Positions 8,878 to 16,328 of a DNA stretch of 64,000 bases are shown here, in pieces. Positions within the stretch are counted from its first letter, which is position 1; every line of letters starts with the position of its first letter. The notes beneath the pieces were generated by a model. The model saw nothing but the letters and a program-made list of their open reading frames with translations. It did no database searches and was not told where the DNA came from. The stretch is from an uncultured Lachnospiraceae bacterium (lineage in GTDB: Bacteria > Bacillota > Clostridia > Lachnospirales > Lachnospiraceae). The translations under genes were made by a program, and so were the position numbers. The stretch lies in assembly GCA_910586205.1 (NCBI GenBank), contig CAJUGD010000021.1:3369-67368 (forward strand). The letters are read 5' to 3'.

Positions 8878-9654
8878 CTATTTCACCTCCTGCCAGGAAG
8901 TCAGCCTTTTCTCCATAAAGGTCACAAGCTTATCAAACAGAAAACCAATGATCCCTATCACAAGTATCCCCATCAGCACTACATCCATCTTAAAATACAT
9001 GCCTGCCTGCTGGATCATGGTACCAAGTCCTGTGGCTGCCCCGGTAAGCTCTGCAGCCACCAGCGTAGTCAGGGCCGATGCTAAACCAAGACGCACACCA
9101 GTAAGAATAAACGGAATGGCCGCCGGCACCACCACATGAAAAAATATCTGGGCATCATTGGCATCAAATACTCTGGCCGCCTTTATTAAGGTTGCATCTA
9201 CATTTTTCACCCCTTGATAAATGGTTATGACCATGGTCAGAAATACGGCAAAGAAAATAATGGCTACCTTCGCGCTGGTTCCGATTCCAAAGGTTGCAAT
9301 CACAATAGGAATCAGAGCAATCGGCGGAATTGTCCGCAAAAACTGGATCCATGGCTCCACAATCACACGAAACCCTTCATACCATCCCAAAAGAAATGCC
9401 ACCGGAATAGATAAGAAAAACCCTAAAAGAAAGCCTCCGATCACACGAAACAAGCTGTCCCGAATGTGGATCCAGAGTGTTCCCGATGAAAGGTTTGTCA
9501 CCAAAGCGTCCCACACCTGGGCTGGTGACACAATCACACTGCCGATATCCGGCATGGACGAGACCGCACACCAGGCAATAACTGCCGTTGCAATAGAAAC
9601 AGCCAGGCAAAGCATATGGTATAGCCCCTTATGGTGTAGTTTCAATTTGTTCAT
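8878..9654 (-). CDS. ABC transporter permease, SsuC/TauC type
   Basis: A 258-residue membrane permease with about six hydrophobic segments. The EAA loop is visible as IKAARVFDANDAQIFFHVVVPAAIP near residue 160. The open frame runs further upstream to 9864, but that part encodes repeats of the LacI operator DNA. The ATG at 9654 has GGAGGGAAATT directly before it and gives the normal family length, so it is used. It is the first structural gene after two operator sites and therefore the likely start of the LacI-controlled operon. Confidence 0.87.
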   Translation of the reverse strand: MNKLKLHHKGLYHMLCLAVSIATAVIAWCAVSSMPDIGSVIVSPAQVWDALVTNLSSGTLWIHIRDSLFRVIGGFLLGFFLSIPVAFLLGWYEGFRVIVEPWIQFLRTIPPIALIPIVIATFGIGTSAKVAIIFFAVFLTMVITIYQGVKNVDATLIKAARVFDANDAQIFFHVVVPAAIPFILTGVRLGLASALTTLVAAELTGAATGLGTMIQQAGMYFKMDVVLMGILVIGIIGFLFDKLVTFMEKRLTSWQEVK

Positions 9655-9694
9655 AATTTCCCTCCTTTTTCTTGGTTTTTTGCTATTTTTAAAC

Positions 9695-9734
9695 AGAAAT
9701 CGTTTTCTATATTCATATAGAAAACGATTTCTAT
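9695..9734. promoter_or_regulatory. Double LacI-family operator in a 38-bp palindrome
   Basis: Two copies of AGAAATCGTTTTCTAT-type sites face each other: 9693-9710 and, inverted, 9717-9734. Together they form perfect 18-bp arms (9695-9712 and 9715-9732) around a two-base centre. Each half-site is a CG-centred near-palindrome, the usual shape of LacI/GalR operators. They lie just upstream of the permease start and downstream of the regulator gene. Confidence 0.85.
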
Positions 9735-9742
9735 ATGAATAG

Positions 9743-9764
9743 AAAAGGATTTTTAAATCCTTTT
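9743..9764 (-). terminator. Possible weak terminator at end of lacI-type gene
   Basis: AAAAGGATTT and AAATCCTTTT form a ten-bp stem with a two-base loop that overlaps the regulator's stop codon. Read on the minus strand the stem ends in TTTTC. The loop is tight and the T-run is short, so termination would be partial. Confidence 0.4.
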
Positions 9765-10757
9765 TACTGACCCCCTTTCCACAAGCCTTGATTGAATAAC
9801 AACCTGAGTATGGGTTAATCCTTTCCCAGACAATACACCGGACAAAATCTCTCCTGCCCTGCATCCCATTTCATAGCTGTCCTGTTCTGCCGAAGTAATC
9901 TGGGGGGTAATGTACTTATTGCAGATAGGATTTCCAAAAACCACAACGGAAATATCCTCACAAACCCTCATCCCTGATTCCCGCAATGCCAAAAGTGTTC
10001 CTTCCAGCATCACATTGTTGGCACAGTAGATAGCTGTGGGACGCCTTTCCCTGTCCATCAATCCCATCACATACCGATATGCCTGGCTCTCACTGAAATT
10101 TGACGGACTCTCATATTCCTTTGGCACGGATACCCCTGCATCTGCAAGAGCCTGACGGTATCCCTCAAGGCGGCTCTTTCCATTGGGATTGGACAAGGTT
10201 ACATTTACAATAGCGATTTCTCTGTGTCCGCTGTCAATCAACAGGCGGGTCAGCTCGTAGGAACTTTCAAAATCATTCCACAAAATCTGGCTGGTAGTAA
10301 GCCCCGGTATGGCACGGTCCACTAAAATCACCGGTATGCCAAGTCTCAAACACCTTAACAGCTTATCTCCCTTAGAATCCACGGCCGCAATCACCAGCGC
10401 GTCGATCCTCCGCTCTACCAGTGTGTCAATCAATTCCCGCTCCTTCTCCACATCCCCTCCGGAGCTGGCAATCACCAGATGATATCCCATGCGGGATACC
10501 TCCGCCTCAAGGCCTTTGGCAATCTCCATAAAAAAATGGTTGGAAAGATCAGCTACTACTAAAGCAACCAGATTGGTCCTGTTGATCCGCAGGCTTCTCG
10601 CCACCCCATTCGGATGATACTCCAGCTCCCGCATCACTTCCTCGACCTTCTCCCGAACTGCCTGACGGACCGGATAATTCCCGTTAATAACTCTGGATAC
10701 GGTAGAAATCGAAACACCTGCCTGGCTTGCAATATCCTTGATGGTTATGTCTCTCAT
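9753..10757 (-). CDS. LacI-family transcriptional regulator
   Basis: A 334-residue repressor. The N-terminal helix-turn-helix is TIKDIASQAGVSISTVSRVING, with the hinge helix PNGVARSLRINRT near residue 55; the rest is a periplasmic-binding-protein-like sensor domain. The ATG at 10757 is chosen over the GTG just upstream because GGAGG is five bases from the ATG and only two from the GTG. A copy of its probable operator lies 25 bases upstream of the gene and two lie downstream of it, before the transporter operon. It most likely represses both itself and the import/aldolase operon until the substrate or its phosphate is present. Confidence 0.9.
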   Translation of the reverse strand: MRDITIKDIASQAGVSISTVSRVINGNYPVRQAVREKVEEVMRELEYHPNGVARSLRINRTNLVALVVADLSNHFFMEIAKGLEAEVSRMGYHLVIASSGGDVEKERELIDTLVERRIDALVIAAVDSKGDKLLRCLRLGIPVILVDRAIPGLTTSQILWNDFESSYELTRLLIDSGHREIAIVNVTLSNPNGKSRLEGYRQALADAGVSVPKEYESPSNFSESQAYRYVMGLMDRERRPTAIYCANNVMLEGTLLALRESGMRVCEDISVVVFGNPICNKYITPQITSAEQDSYEMGCRAGEILSGVLSGKGLTHTQVVIQSRLVERGSVKRI

Positions 10758-10780
10758 CACTGCCTCCGGTGACTTTTACT

Positions 10781-10798
10781 ATAGAAATCGTTTTCTAT
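10781..10798. promoter_or_regulatory. LacI-family operator upstream of its own gene
   Basis: ATAGAAATCGTTTTCTAT matches the sites at 9693-9734 almost exactly. Its place directly upstream of the regulator gene points to autorepression. From here to the HEPN gene (about 230 bases) I see no further gene. Confidence 0.82.
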
Positions 10799-11032
10799 GT
10801 CTATAAAATACATGATTTGGCGATTTTTGTCAAGGGATTTTATGAAAAATCTACACGAAAAGAGATGAGTTTGTATCTACCGCTTATTATACCTTAAAGA
10901 TTCCATTTTTAATAGACTGTTTTTGTCAAAAATACATGAGGTTCCTATTGCCCTTGAAAGTGACACCAAAACCAAATCAACTCCAATGTCCTACATTTAG
11001 TAAAACAATAAATAAAGCAAAAAGCTTCTCTA

Positions 11033-11425
11033 TTACGTTGAACTCACATAGTTTTCCACTTGCTGAACAAAGTATTTTGCTTCTTTAAGCTGTTCTTCTG
11101 CCTCGACTCTCCCTGCCACATAGAAATCATCATAATCAGACTTTTCTCTACAAAACGAACTCTCTTTTATAATAATCGCCAAGCCCCTATCCAGTCTTTC
11201 TGTTTTTAAATATTCTTTTGTAAAATATGCTATCACCCCTGAGTGCTTGGATGAGTCAAAGCCTTGTAGGATATTAGCCGAACGCATTGCATGAAAAACC
11301 GCATAGTAGGACCTATTCAAAGATGTTTTATACTGCCCTATCTTTATATTGCTTTCCGATGCCGACAGCATTTCTTTGGCTCTTGCTAAACGATAACCTG
11401 CCAATTCTTTTAGGCTGCTTTCCAT
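11033..11425 (-). CDS. HEPN-domain protein (toxin of HEPN/MNT pair)
   Basis: A 130-residue all-helical HEPN protein. The ribonuclease-type Rx4-6H motif is visible as RSYYAVFH near residue 35-42. Such proteins act as RNases or are inactivated by AMP-adding by their MNT partner. The open frame extends upstream, but ATG 11425 has GGAGGGAATTG before it. It overlaps the nucleotidyltransferase gene by 16 bases, the usual arrangement of HEPN/MNT toxin-antitoxin modules. An alternative role in other nucleotide signalling is possible; activity was not tested here. Confidence 0.85.
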   Translation of the reverse strand: MESSLKELAGYRLARAKEMLSASESNIKIGQYKTSLNRSYYAVFHAMRSANILQGFDSSKHSGVIAYFTKEYLKTERLDRGLAIIIKESSFCREKSDYDDFYVAGRVEAEEQLKEAKYFVQQVENYVSST

Positions 11426-11739
11426 AAAACAATTCCCTCCTTTTTGACATTCTGATAATAAGGAAGTACATTCTCCCATTTCTTCATATTGCCTTCCAGA
11501 ATATCCACGATTGAAAAAACTCTTTCATATCGAATATCCAAATCGGCAGCCCAGCAGAGAAAACGCCTCTTTGTCGCATCATCCATCTGATTTTTCACAA
11601 CAATCGCAATATCAACATCGCTCTGCTGTGTTGCATCACCTCTTGCCACTGAGCCATATAAAATAATCATGGAAATGTTATTCCTAAAAATATCCGTCAA
11701 ACCCTGTACCAATTCTTCTCTCATCTCATCTGACAGCAT
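11410..11739 (-). CDS. MNT-type nucleotidyltransferase (antitoxin of HEPN/MNT pair)
   Basis: A 109-residue minimal nucleotidyltransferase. The hallmark GSx10DxD is intact: GSVARGDATQQSDVD at about residues 30-45. In characterised pairs this enzyme AMPylates a tyrosine of the HEPN toxin and silences it. The frame could begin at a TTG at 11760, but ATG 11739 has a perfect GGAGGTG six bases upstream and is used. It is the first gene of the two-gene module. Confidence 0.85.
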   Translation of the reverse strand: MLSDEMREELVQGLTDIFRNNISMIILYGSVARGDATQQSDVDIAIVVKNQMDDATKRRFLCWAADLDIRYERVFSIVDILEGNMKKWENVLPYYQNVKKEGIVLWKAA

Positions 11740-11815
11740 CTCTTTCACCTCCACATTCAATTCCTATATTTATTATACCCCTGCTGGTACTATTTCACAA
11801 TCAGATATTTTAAAA

Positions 11816-11992
11816 GAAGCATCTAGTGCTCCATCCGACCAAAAATTGCACTTTCAGCACCATCTATTTTGCCATCTGCTGCGTTGTCGTTAGTCAACGA
11901 TGCCACCGCATCGTCTCCCTCCTCCGCCTTGCAGACTGACAAAATATCCGGCACTGGCAGTGCAATTTCTGGCCGGATGGAACACTAGAAGT
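11816..11992. repeat. MITE-like imperfect inverted repeat
   Basis: The ends, about 32 bases at 11819-11852 and 11959-11990, are inverted copies with roughly 28 of 32 positions matching (CTAGTG-CTCCATCCGACC versus the complement of GGCCGGATGGAACACTAG). Inner parts also pair imperfectly, so the whole 177 bases could fold into one long stem. It has no coding capacity that I recognise. It resembles a small non-autonomous element or a genome-wide structured repeat. The flanking stretch 11740-12588 holds only this, a transposase scrap and a regulatory region. Confidence 0.6.
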
Positions 11993-12079
11993 TCTCCTAC
12001 AGTTCTTCTAAATACCTCCGCGATAAATTATTTACTTTATACTCTACAATATTCATTCTATTTTGTTACAACCATATGG

Positions 12080-12210
12080 AATGACGTTACGGTATCGAAA
12101 GCGGTCCGGACTGTTCCTGGTACTTTGGCACATCAGCCGATTTTTCCTTCTATTGATGATACCATGTTCGAAAAATACGGGAAGCATTTTGAGATGGGAA
12201 ATTTCAAAAG
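12080..12210 (+). pseudogene. Transposase remnant (DDE type), very short
   Basis: A short frame here encodes KAVRTVPGTLAHQPIF followed by SIDDTMFEKYGKHFE. The IDDTxxEKxGxxFE pattern is what I associate with the first catalytic Asp region of IS4/IS701-like DDE transposases. No start, no remaining catalytic residues and no terminal repeats of an insertion sequence are visible, so it would be a decayed fragment. The call rests on one motif. Confidence 0.35.
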
Positions 12211-12476
12211 TTGTAAACTGGTGTATCTTATACTGTAACCACAATTATTGTCACAAGTTATTCCTTTTCTTTCCTTTTTCTGATATCATAATATCAGGGT
12301 CAAAAGGTCATGTATAAAATGCGGAGCAATCCGTAGTATCATCAAAGCTAAAATACCTTTTCCCCTTACATCATATCATAAAGATACACTCTATGGATAA
12401 GTTTTCCTTGTTCACAGGGTGTAACCTGGCAGGAAAGGATCATCCTTTTTCTGTCTCCACTTTGTGAAATGATTAT

Positions 12477-12508
12477 TTCAGGTGTACACAAGTTTTATCA
12501 GGTGTACA
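12477..12508 (+). promoter_or_regulatory. Direct repeats upstream of alcohol dehydrogenase
   Basis: TCAGGTGTACA occurs twice (about 12478-12488 and 12498-12508), repeat starts 20 bases apart, about 80-110 bases upstream of the dehydrogenase start. Two helix turns of spacing is typical of a regulator binding one DNA face. No regulator can be assigned. Confidence 0.4.
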
Positions 12509-12587
12509 TGGATCGAAAAATCATCCACAAAAGCAGGTACAAAGAAACTGCGAGAGTACGTCCATACAGAAACGGAGGCAATTCATT

Positions 12588-13769
12588 ATGTTCAATTTCA
12601 ATTACTACACTCCCACCAGAGTCATTTTCGGCAAAGAGACAGAAAATCAGACCGGCCAGCTCATCAAAAAAGCCGGCGGCAGCCGGGTACTGATCCATTT
12701 CGGCGGTCAGAGTGCCATTCGCTCCGGCCTTATTGACCGGATCAAAAAGTCCTTGGACGATGCCGGAATCTGGCATACAGAATTAGGCGGTGTTGTCCCG
12801 AACCCCCGCATGGAAAAGGTGCAGGAAGGCATTGCCTTGGGAAAAGATTCCCGCATCGATTTTATATTGGCTGTGGGAGGCGGTTCTGTCATTGACTCTG
12901 CAAAGGCTATTGCCTATGGCCTGGCTGAACCAGATCTGGATGTATGGGAGCTTTTTGCACATACAAGGACAGCAAAGGCATGCCTGCCCGTAGCCTCTGT
13001 ACTTACCATTGCTGCTGCAGGAAGTGAGATGAGCAACAGTTGTGTGATCACCAACGAAAAGACCGGTGAAAAACGCTCTTACAATGATGATCTGGCCCGC
13101 CCGGTATTTGCCGTTATGAATCCGGAGCTGACCATGACCCTTCCCGACTATCAAACTCAGTCTGGTTGTGTGGATATTATGATGCACACTATGGAGCGGT
13201 ATTTTACCAATGGGGGAAATATGGATCTGACAGACGGGATTGCTGAGGCCCTTCTCTGCACAGTTATTCAATGTGCCAAGATCCTCCATGCAGATCCTGC
13301 TGACTATGAAGCCCGGGCTGAGGTCATGTGGGCCTCCTCCCTGTCTCACAACGGCCTGACCGGCTGCGGCAATGACGGCGGAGACTTTTCCTGCCACATG
13401 CTTGAGCATGAGATGGGCGGTATGTTCGATGTAACCCACGGAGCCGCCTTGGCCGCCATCTGGCCCTCCTGGGCAAGATATGTCTGCAAAGACTGTCTGC
13501 CCCGTTTTGTAAAGTATGCAATCAATGTCATGAAGGTGGAGCCCGGAAGCACGGACGAGGAAACCGCTCTAAAGGGGATAGAAGCCATGGAAGATTTCTA
13601 CCGGCAGATCAACATGCCCACCAACATGAAGGAGCTTGGTATTGAACCGACAGAGGAACAGATTCTTGAGATGACCCGTTCCTGTGCCCAGGCCGCCGGT
13701 GGAAAAAAGGGGTCTGCAAAAGTTCTTTATCCGGAGGATATGGCTGCTATCTACCGGATGGCTCTCTGA
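12588..13769 (+). CDS. Iron-containing alcohol dehydrogenase (BDH/YqhD-like)
   Basis: A 393-residue group III dehydrogenase, full length for the butanol-dehydrogenase/YqhD branch. The start FNFNYYTPTRVIFGK is typical. The nucleotide-binding GGGSVIDSAKAIAYG lies near residue 95. The metal-site region is DIMMHTMERY near 197 and HMLEHEMGG...THG (residues about 267-285). It reduces aldehydes to alcohols with NAD(P)H, disposing of electrons in fermentation or detoxifying reactive aldehydes. GGAGGC lies before the ATG. It stands alone, with direct repeats upstream and a terminator at 13893. Confidence 0.9.
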   Translation: MFNFNYYTPTRVIFGKETENQTGQLIKKAGGSRVLIHFGGQSAIRSGLIDRIKKSLDDAGIWHTELGGVVPNPRMEKVQEGIALGKDSRIDFILAVGGGSVIDSAKAIAYGLAEPDLDVWELFAHTRTAKACLPVASVLTIAAAGSEMSNSCVITNEKTGEKRSYNDDLARPVFAVMNPELTMTLPDYQTQSGCVDIMMHTMERYFTNGGNMDLTDGIAEALLCTVIQCAKILHADPADYEARAEVMWASSLSHNGLTGCGNDGGDFSCHMLEHEMGGMFDVTHGAALAAIWPSWARYVCKDCLPRFVKYAINVMKVEPGSTDEETALKGIEAMEDFYRQINMPTNMKELGIEPTEEQILEMTRSCAQAAGGKKGSAKVLYPEDMAAIYRMAL

Positions 13770-13892
13770 TTCCGCAGCAAAGATTGCCAGATTGGATTTT
13801 TTGTCTGCGAAGAAGATTTTCTATCTGATATGTATTAAAAAAAGCAAGAGTATCTTTTGACAACGCCGAATAGAGAAATTTTTATGTAAGGT

Positions 13893-13932
13893 ACGGTGTA
13901 ACTCTGTAAAAGGGGTTACGCCGTTTCTTTTT
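13893..13932 (+). terminator. Intrinsic terminator after alcohol dehydrogenase
   Basis: ACGGTGTAAC pairs with GTTACGCCGT (one G-T pair) around a loop of about 11 bases and is followed by TTTCTTTTT. The remainder of 13770-14129 holds no gene that I can support. Confidence 0.75.
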
Positions 13933-14129
13933 GCTCTTATACTGCAGTTTATCAATACTTCTGCAAAAATTTCTTGTAGATTTTTTCGAAAGGTGGGAAA
14001 GACTGTTTCATTTTATCTTCAAAAGCTGGAACTTAATGGATATGCCAATTACTTTTAACATTCAAATTTGGAATAATGTCGGTATATCGTGTACTGTCTG
14101 CATTATATTCAGTTCCCCTACATTAATTG

Positions 14130-14158
14130 TTGCAATTCTCTCAAACTTGGGCTATACT
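14130..14158 (+). promoter_or_regulatory. Sigma-A-type promoter of the AbiEi gene
   Basis: TTGCAA (14130-14135) and TATACT (14153-14158) are separated by exactly 17 bases, close to the vegetative consensus. Transcription would start near 14165, about 20 bases before the first ATG. Confidence 0.65.
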
Positions 14159-14184
14159 AATTGCATACATTTTTTAATTTTTGT

Positions 14185-14811
14185 ATGCAGAAAGTTGGTG
14201 TCTGCTTGAATAAAACGGAAATTTTAAAAAAAGTAATTGAAAATAACGGTGGCATTGCAAAAACTTCAGATTTTGCCGCTAACGGGATAAGCAAATATGA
14301 AATAGCGGCTTTCTGTAAAGAAGGGTTCATCGAGAGGGTTCGCAGGGGGTTTTATCAACTTCCCCAAAGTAATAGCACGACGGAGGAAAAGTTAATACAT
14401 GAGTTGCTTCCGCAGGGAATTATCTGTGTTGAGTCTGCTTTGTTTCATTACGGATACAGCGATTTTTCTCCCCGTAAATGGTCGATTGCTGTGCCGAGAA
14501 CAGCATCCCGTGCTGTAAAAAACATTGAAGAATTTTCGATGAAGGCTTACTATATTCAAAAGGAATTTTTATATATAGGTAAGTCCACAAGCAATTTTAA
14601 TGGTGTAATATTGTCTGTGTATGACCGTGAGCGAACAATATGCGACTGCTTTAAGTACCGCTCAAAACTAGACAATGAAATTTTTAATAAGGCTGTCAAT
14701 GTCTATGTTGCTGACAAAAATAAGAACCTTTCAAATTTGTCTAAGTACGCAAAGGAAATGAGGCTTTATACAAAAGTTATGAATGTGATGGAGGTATTGC
14801 TTAATGGCTGA
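14185..14811 (+). CDS. AbiEi-family antitoxin (type IV)
   Basis: A 208-residue protein with the AbiEi layout. It has an N-terminal winged-helix part (NGGIAKTSDFAANGISKYEIAAF), the RVRRGFYQLP wing near residue 50, then a larger C-terminal domain with VYDRERTICDCFKYR. In AbiE systems it autoregulates the operon and counteracts the AbiEii nucleotidyltransferase toxin, giving phage abortive infection. Neither possible start (ATG 14185, TTG 14206) has a strong ribosome site; a consensus promoter lies just upstream. Its stop overlaps the start of the toxin gene by eight bases, but that toxin gene is broken, leaving this antitoxin orphaned. Confidence 0.85.
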   Translation: MQKVGVCLNKTEILKKVIENNGGIAKTSDFAANGISKYEIAAFCKEGFIERVRRGFYQLPQSNSTTEEKLIHELLPQGIICVESALFHYGYSDFSPRKWSIAVPRTASRAVKNIEEFSMKAYYIQKEFLYIGKSTSNFNGVILSVYDRERTICDCFKYRSKLDNEIFNKAVNVYVADKNKNLSNLSKYAKEMRLYTKVMNVMEVLLNG

Positions 14812-15038
14812 TATGGCTGCGTCCGTGCTTGCACGGCTCAAAAACAAGGTAAAAGAAATGGAAAGCTTTTGTCCGTAAAATTGACGCCAAAACCGATGAT
14901 TACAGTACCGTGCTGAAAACAATAAAATCTTTTCTGGCAAAACCGTTTACAGCGGCGGTCGGAGACAAAGAATTTACTGAAAACTGGTCTGCCACTAATG
15001 GTAAGTGGATATTAAGAAAGAAAAATGCAGATTTTTAA
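14804..15038 (+). pseudogene. AbiEii toxin pseudogene with large internal deletion
   Basis: The first 20 codons read ADMAASVLARLKNKVKEME, the normal AbiEii start. The frame then ends at a stop, and in another frame a C-terminal AbiEii tail continues: KAFVRKIDAKTDDYS followed by VLKTIKSFLAKPF and a WSATNGKW ending. About 200 residues carrying the nucleotidyltransferase core are missing and the two ends are out of frame. The toxin is therefore non-functional. The junction lies near 14855-14865. Confidence 0.8.
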
Positions 15039-15065
15039 AGGGCTGTCTATTACTGACAGCCCTTT
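15037..15065. terminator. Hairpin after the AbiE locus
   Basis: AAAGGGCTGTC and GACAGCCCTTT form a perfect 11-bp stem with a seven-base loop, overlapping the pseudogene's stop. The final Ts lie inside the stem, so it may be a terminator in either direction or a plain structural hairpin. Confidence 0.55.
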
Positions 15066-15121
15066 ACAATGCCCACAAGGTTATATTCTGATGTATTTTT
15101 TAATTAATTCCTTATACAGCG

Positions 15122-15162
15122 TTAGAGCATATCTGAAAATTCATTCCCGCCTCACTGCTCTA
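15122..15162. repeat. Dispersed hairpin repeat, copy A
   Basis: TAGAGCATATCTGAAAATTC followed by ATTCCCGC matches copy B at 25985-26012 closely. Here the right arm is different, leaving only a seven-base stem (TAGAGCA/TGCTCTA). It lies between the AbiE remnant and the end of the sugar operon. Confidence 0.6.
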
Positions 15163-15165
15163 TGT

Positions 15166-16221
15166 TTAATTCTCCTGAATCACAATCGCCTGGGACAAAT
15201 GCCTCGGCGTGTCTGCATTCAAGCCTTTTTTCTCAGCCAGATAATACCCCATCATCTGTCCGATAAAACCGATCATTGCCCCATTTTGCAGACTGTCATA
15301 CCCATAATCCAGATTCAGGGTATAATCCGCCGCCCCATAGCGCTCGGATGCCATACCCCCCACTGCCAGAATCACAGCGCCATAGCTTTTCATCTCCTCC
15401 AAAAGCTTCTTATCCCCATCTGCTGTATCTTCATTTCCCAGAAGAATGATCATAGTCTTATCATCCACCAGGCTCATAGGCCCATGACGGTATTCCAGTG
15501 TATAGTATGCCTCTGAGTTGCTGAGGCTCATCTCCTTCATTTTGTTCATGCACTCATTGGCAATCCCATAATTGATCCCCTGCCCAAGAGTAATAAAAAG
15601 ATTCAGCTCCGGATGATCCTCCACTATCTGTTTTGCCGTCTCATCACAGGCTTTTAAAAACTCCTCTGCTTCCTTTCCATAATCCTTCATGGCATCTATC
15701 TTTTCCTGACATTTTCCTGCATAAAACGCCAGAATCACCGCAAGATAAACCATGCTGGTAAAGGATCTGGTCATGATCACGCTGTCCTCTGCCGTCTCCG
15801 GAGACAAAATCATAAAGTCATTATATTGGGAGCTGTCCGGGTCACAGGTAATAGCCAGAGTCTTTACCCCTTCAAAACTCCTTACCTTGTCAATGGCCAT
15901 CCGCACCTCTGTGGTATAGCTTTTTCTGGTAATGGGCAGCACCAGTACTTTTTTGCCTTTTCCCACATAAGTTTCCGGAAAATAATACAGCTCTGAACAG
16001 CACATCCCCTTTGCCGGAATACCTGTACAGCTTCCGAACGCATGAGCCGCCGCCTGGGCCAGATACAGGGACGTCCCGCATCCTGTAAAAATCAGCTCAT
16101 CATAGGTTTCCTCAAACACCTGATCCAACACCTGGTAAATATCCTCAAGAGAGTCATTGATTGCCTGAAAGGATGCCGGCTGCCCATACATCTCTCTGTA
16201 AGTAAGTTCACTATTCTTCAT
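15166..16221 (-). CDS. SIS-domain sugar isomerase/deaminase (AgaS/GlmS-C-like)
   Basis: A 351-residue protein of two SIS domains. The first has the phosphosugar-binding loop FTGCGTSLYLAQAAA near residue 45, and the second ends with a GMMGYYLAEKKGLNADTPRHLS segment typical of GlmS-C/AgaS/FrlB relatives. These enzymes isomerise aldose/ketose phosphates or release ammonia or an amino acid from amino- or glycated-sugar phosphates. No glutaminase domain is present. ATG 16221 has AGAGGTAAC upstream and is chosen over 16242. It closes the second LacI-controlled sugar operon, next to an aldolase, so its product probably feeds that aldolase after a phosphorylation made elsewhere. Confidence 0.85.
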   Translation of the reverse strand: MKNSELTYREMYGQPASFQAINDSLEDIYQVLDQVFEETYDELIFTGCGTSLYLAQAAAHAFGSCTGIPAKGMCCSELYYFPETYVGKGKKVLVLPITRKSYTTEVRMAIDKVRSFEGVKTLAITCDPDSSQYNDFMILSPETAEDSVIMTRSFTSMVYLAVILAFYAGKCQEKIDAMKDYGKEAEEFLKACDETAKQIVEDHPELNLFITLGQGINYGIANECMNKMKEMSLSNSEAYYTLEYRHGPMSLVDDKTMIILLGNEDTADGDKKLLEEMKSYGAVILAVGGMASERYGAADYTLNLDYGYDSLQNGAMIGFIGQMMGYYLAEKKGLNADTPRHLSQAIVIQEN

Positions 16222-16328
16222 TTTTGTTACCTCTTTTCCCATATCTGCAATTCTTTAAACATTCTTTATTTCTTCTGCCTGATTCCCTGCAGGCCGCTCC
16301 TGTATTCCCAAAAGCGCCCCTTAATCCC

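Noticed and set aside
9655..9864. Upstream extension of the permease frame to 9864
   Set aside because: The extra codons encode operator repeats, there is no ribosome site, and ATG 9654 has a strong one.
11900..12238. 112-codon plus-strand frame as a full gene
   Set aside because: The first half is the inverted-repeat element and only a short transposase-like part is recognisable, so it is listed as a remnant.
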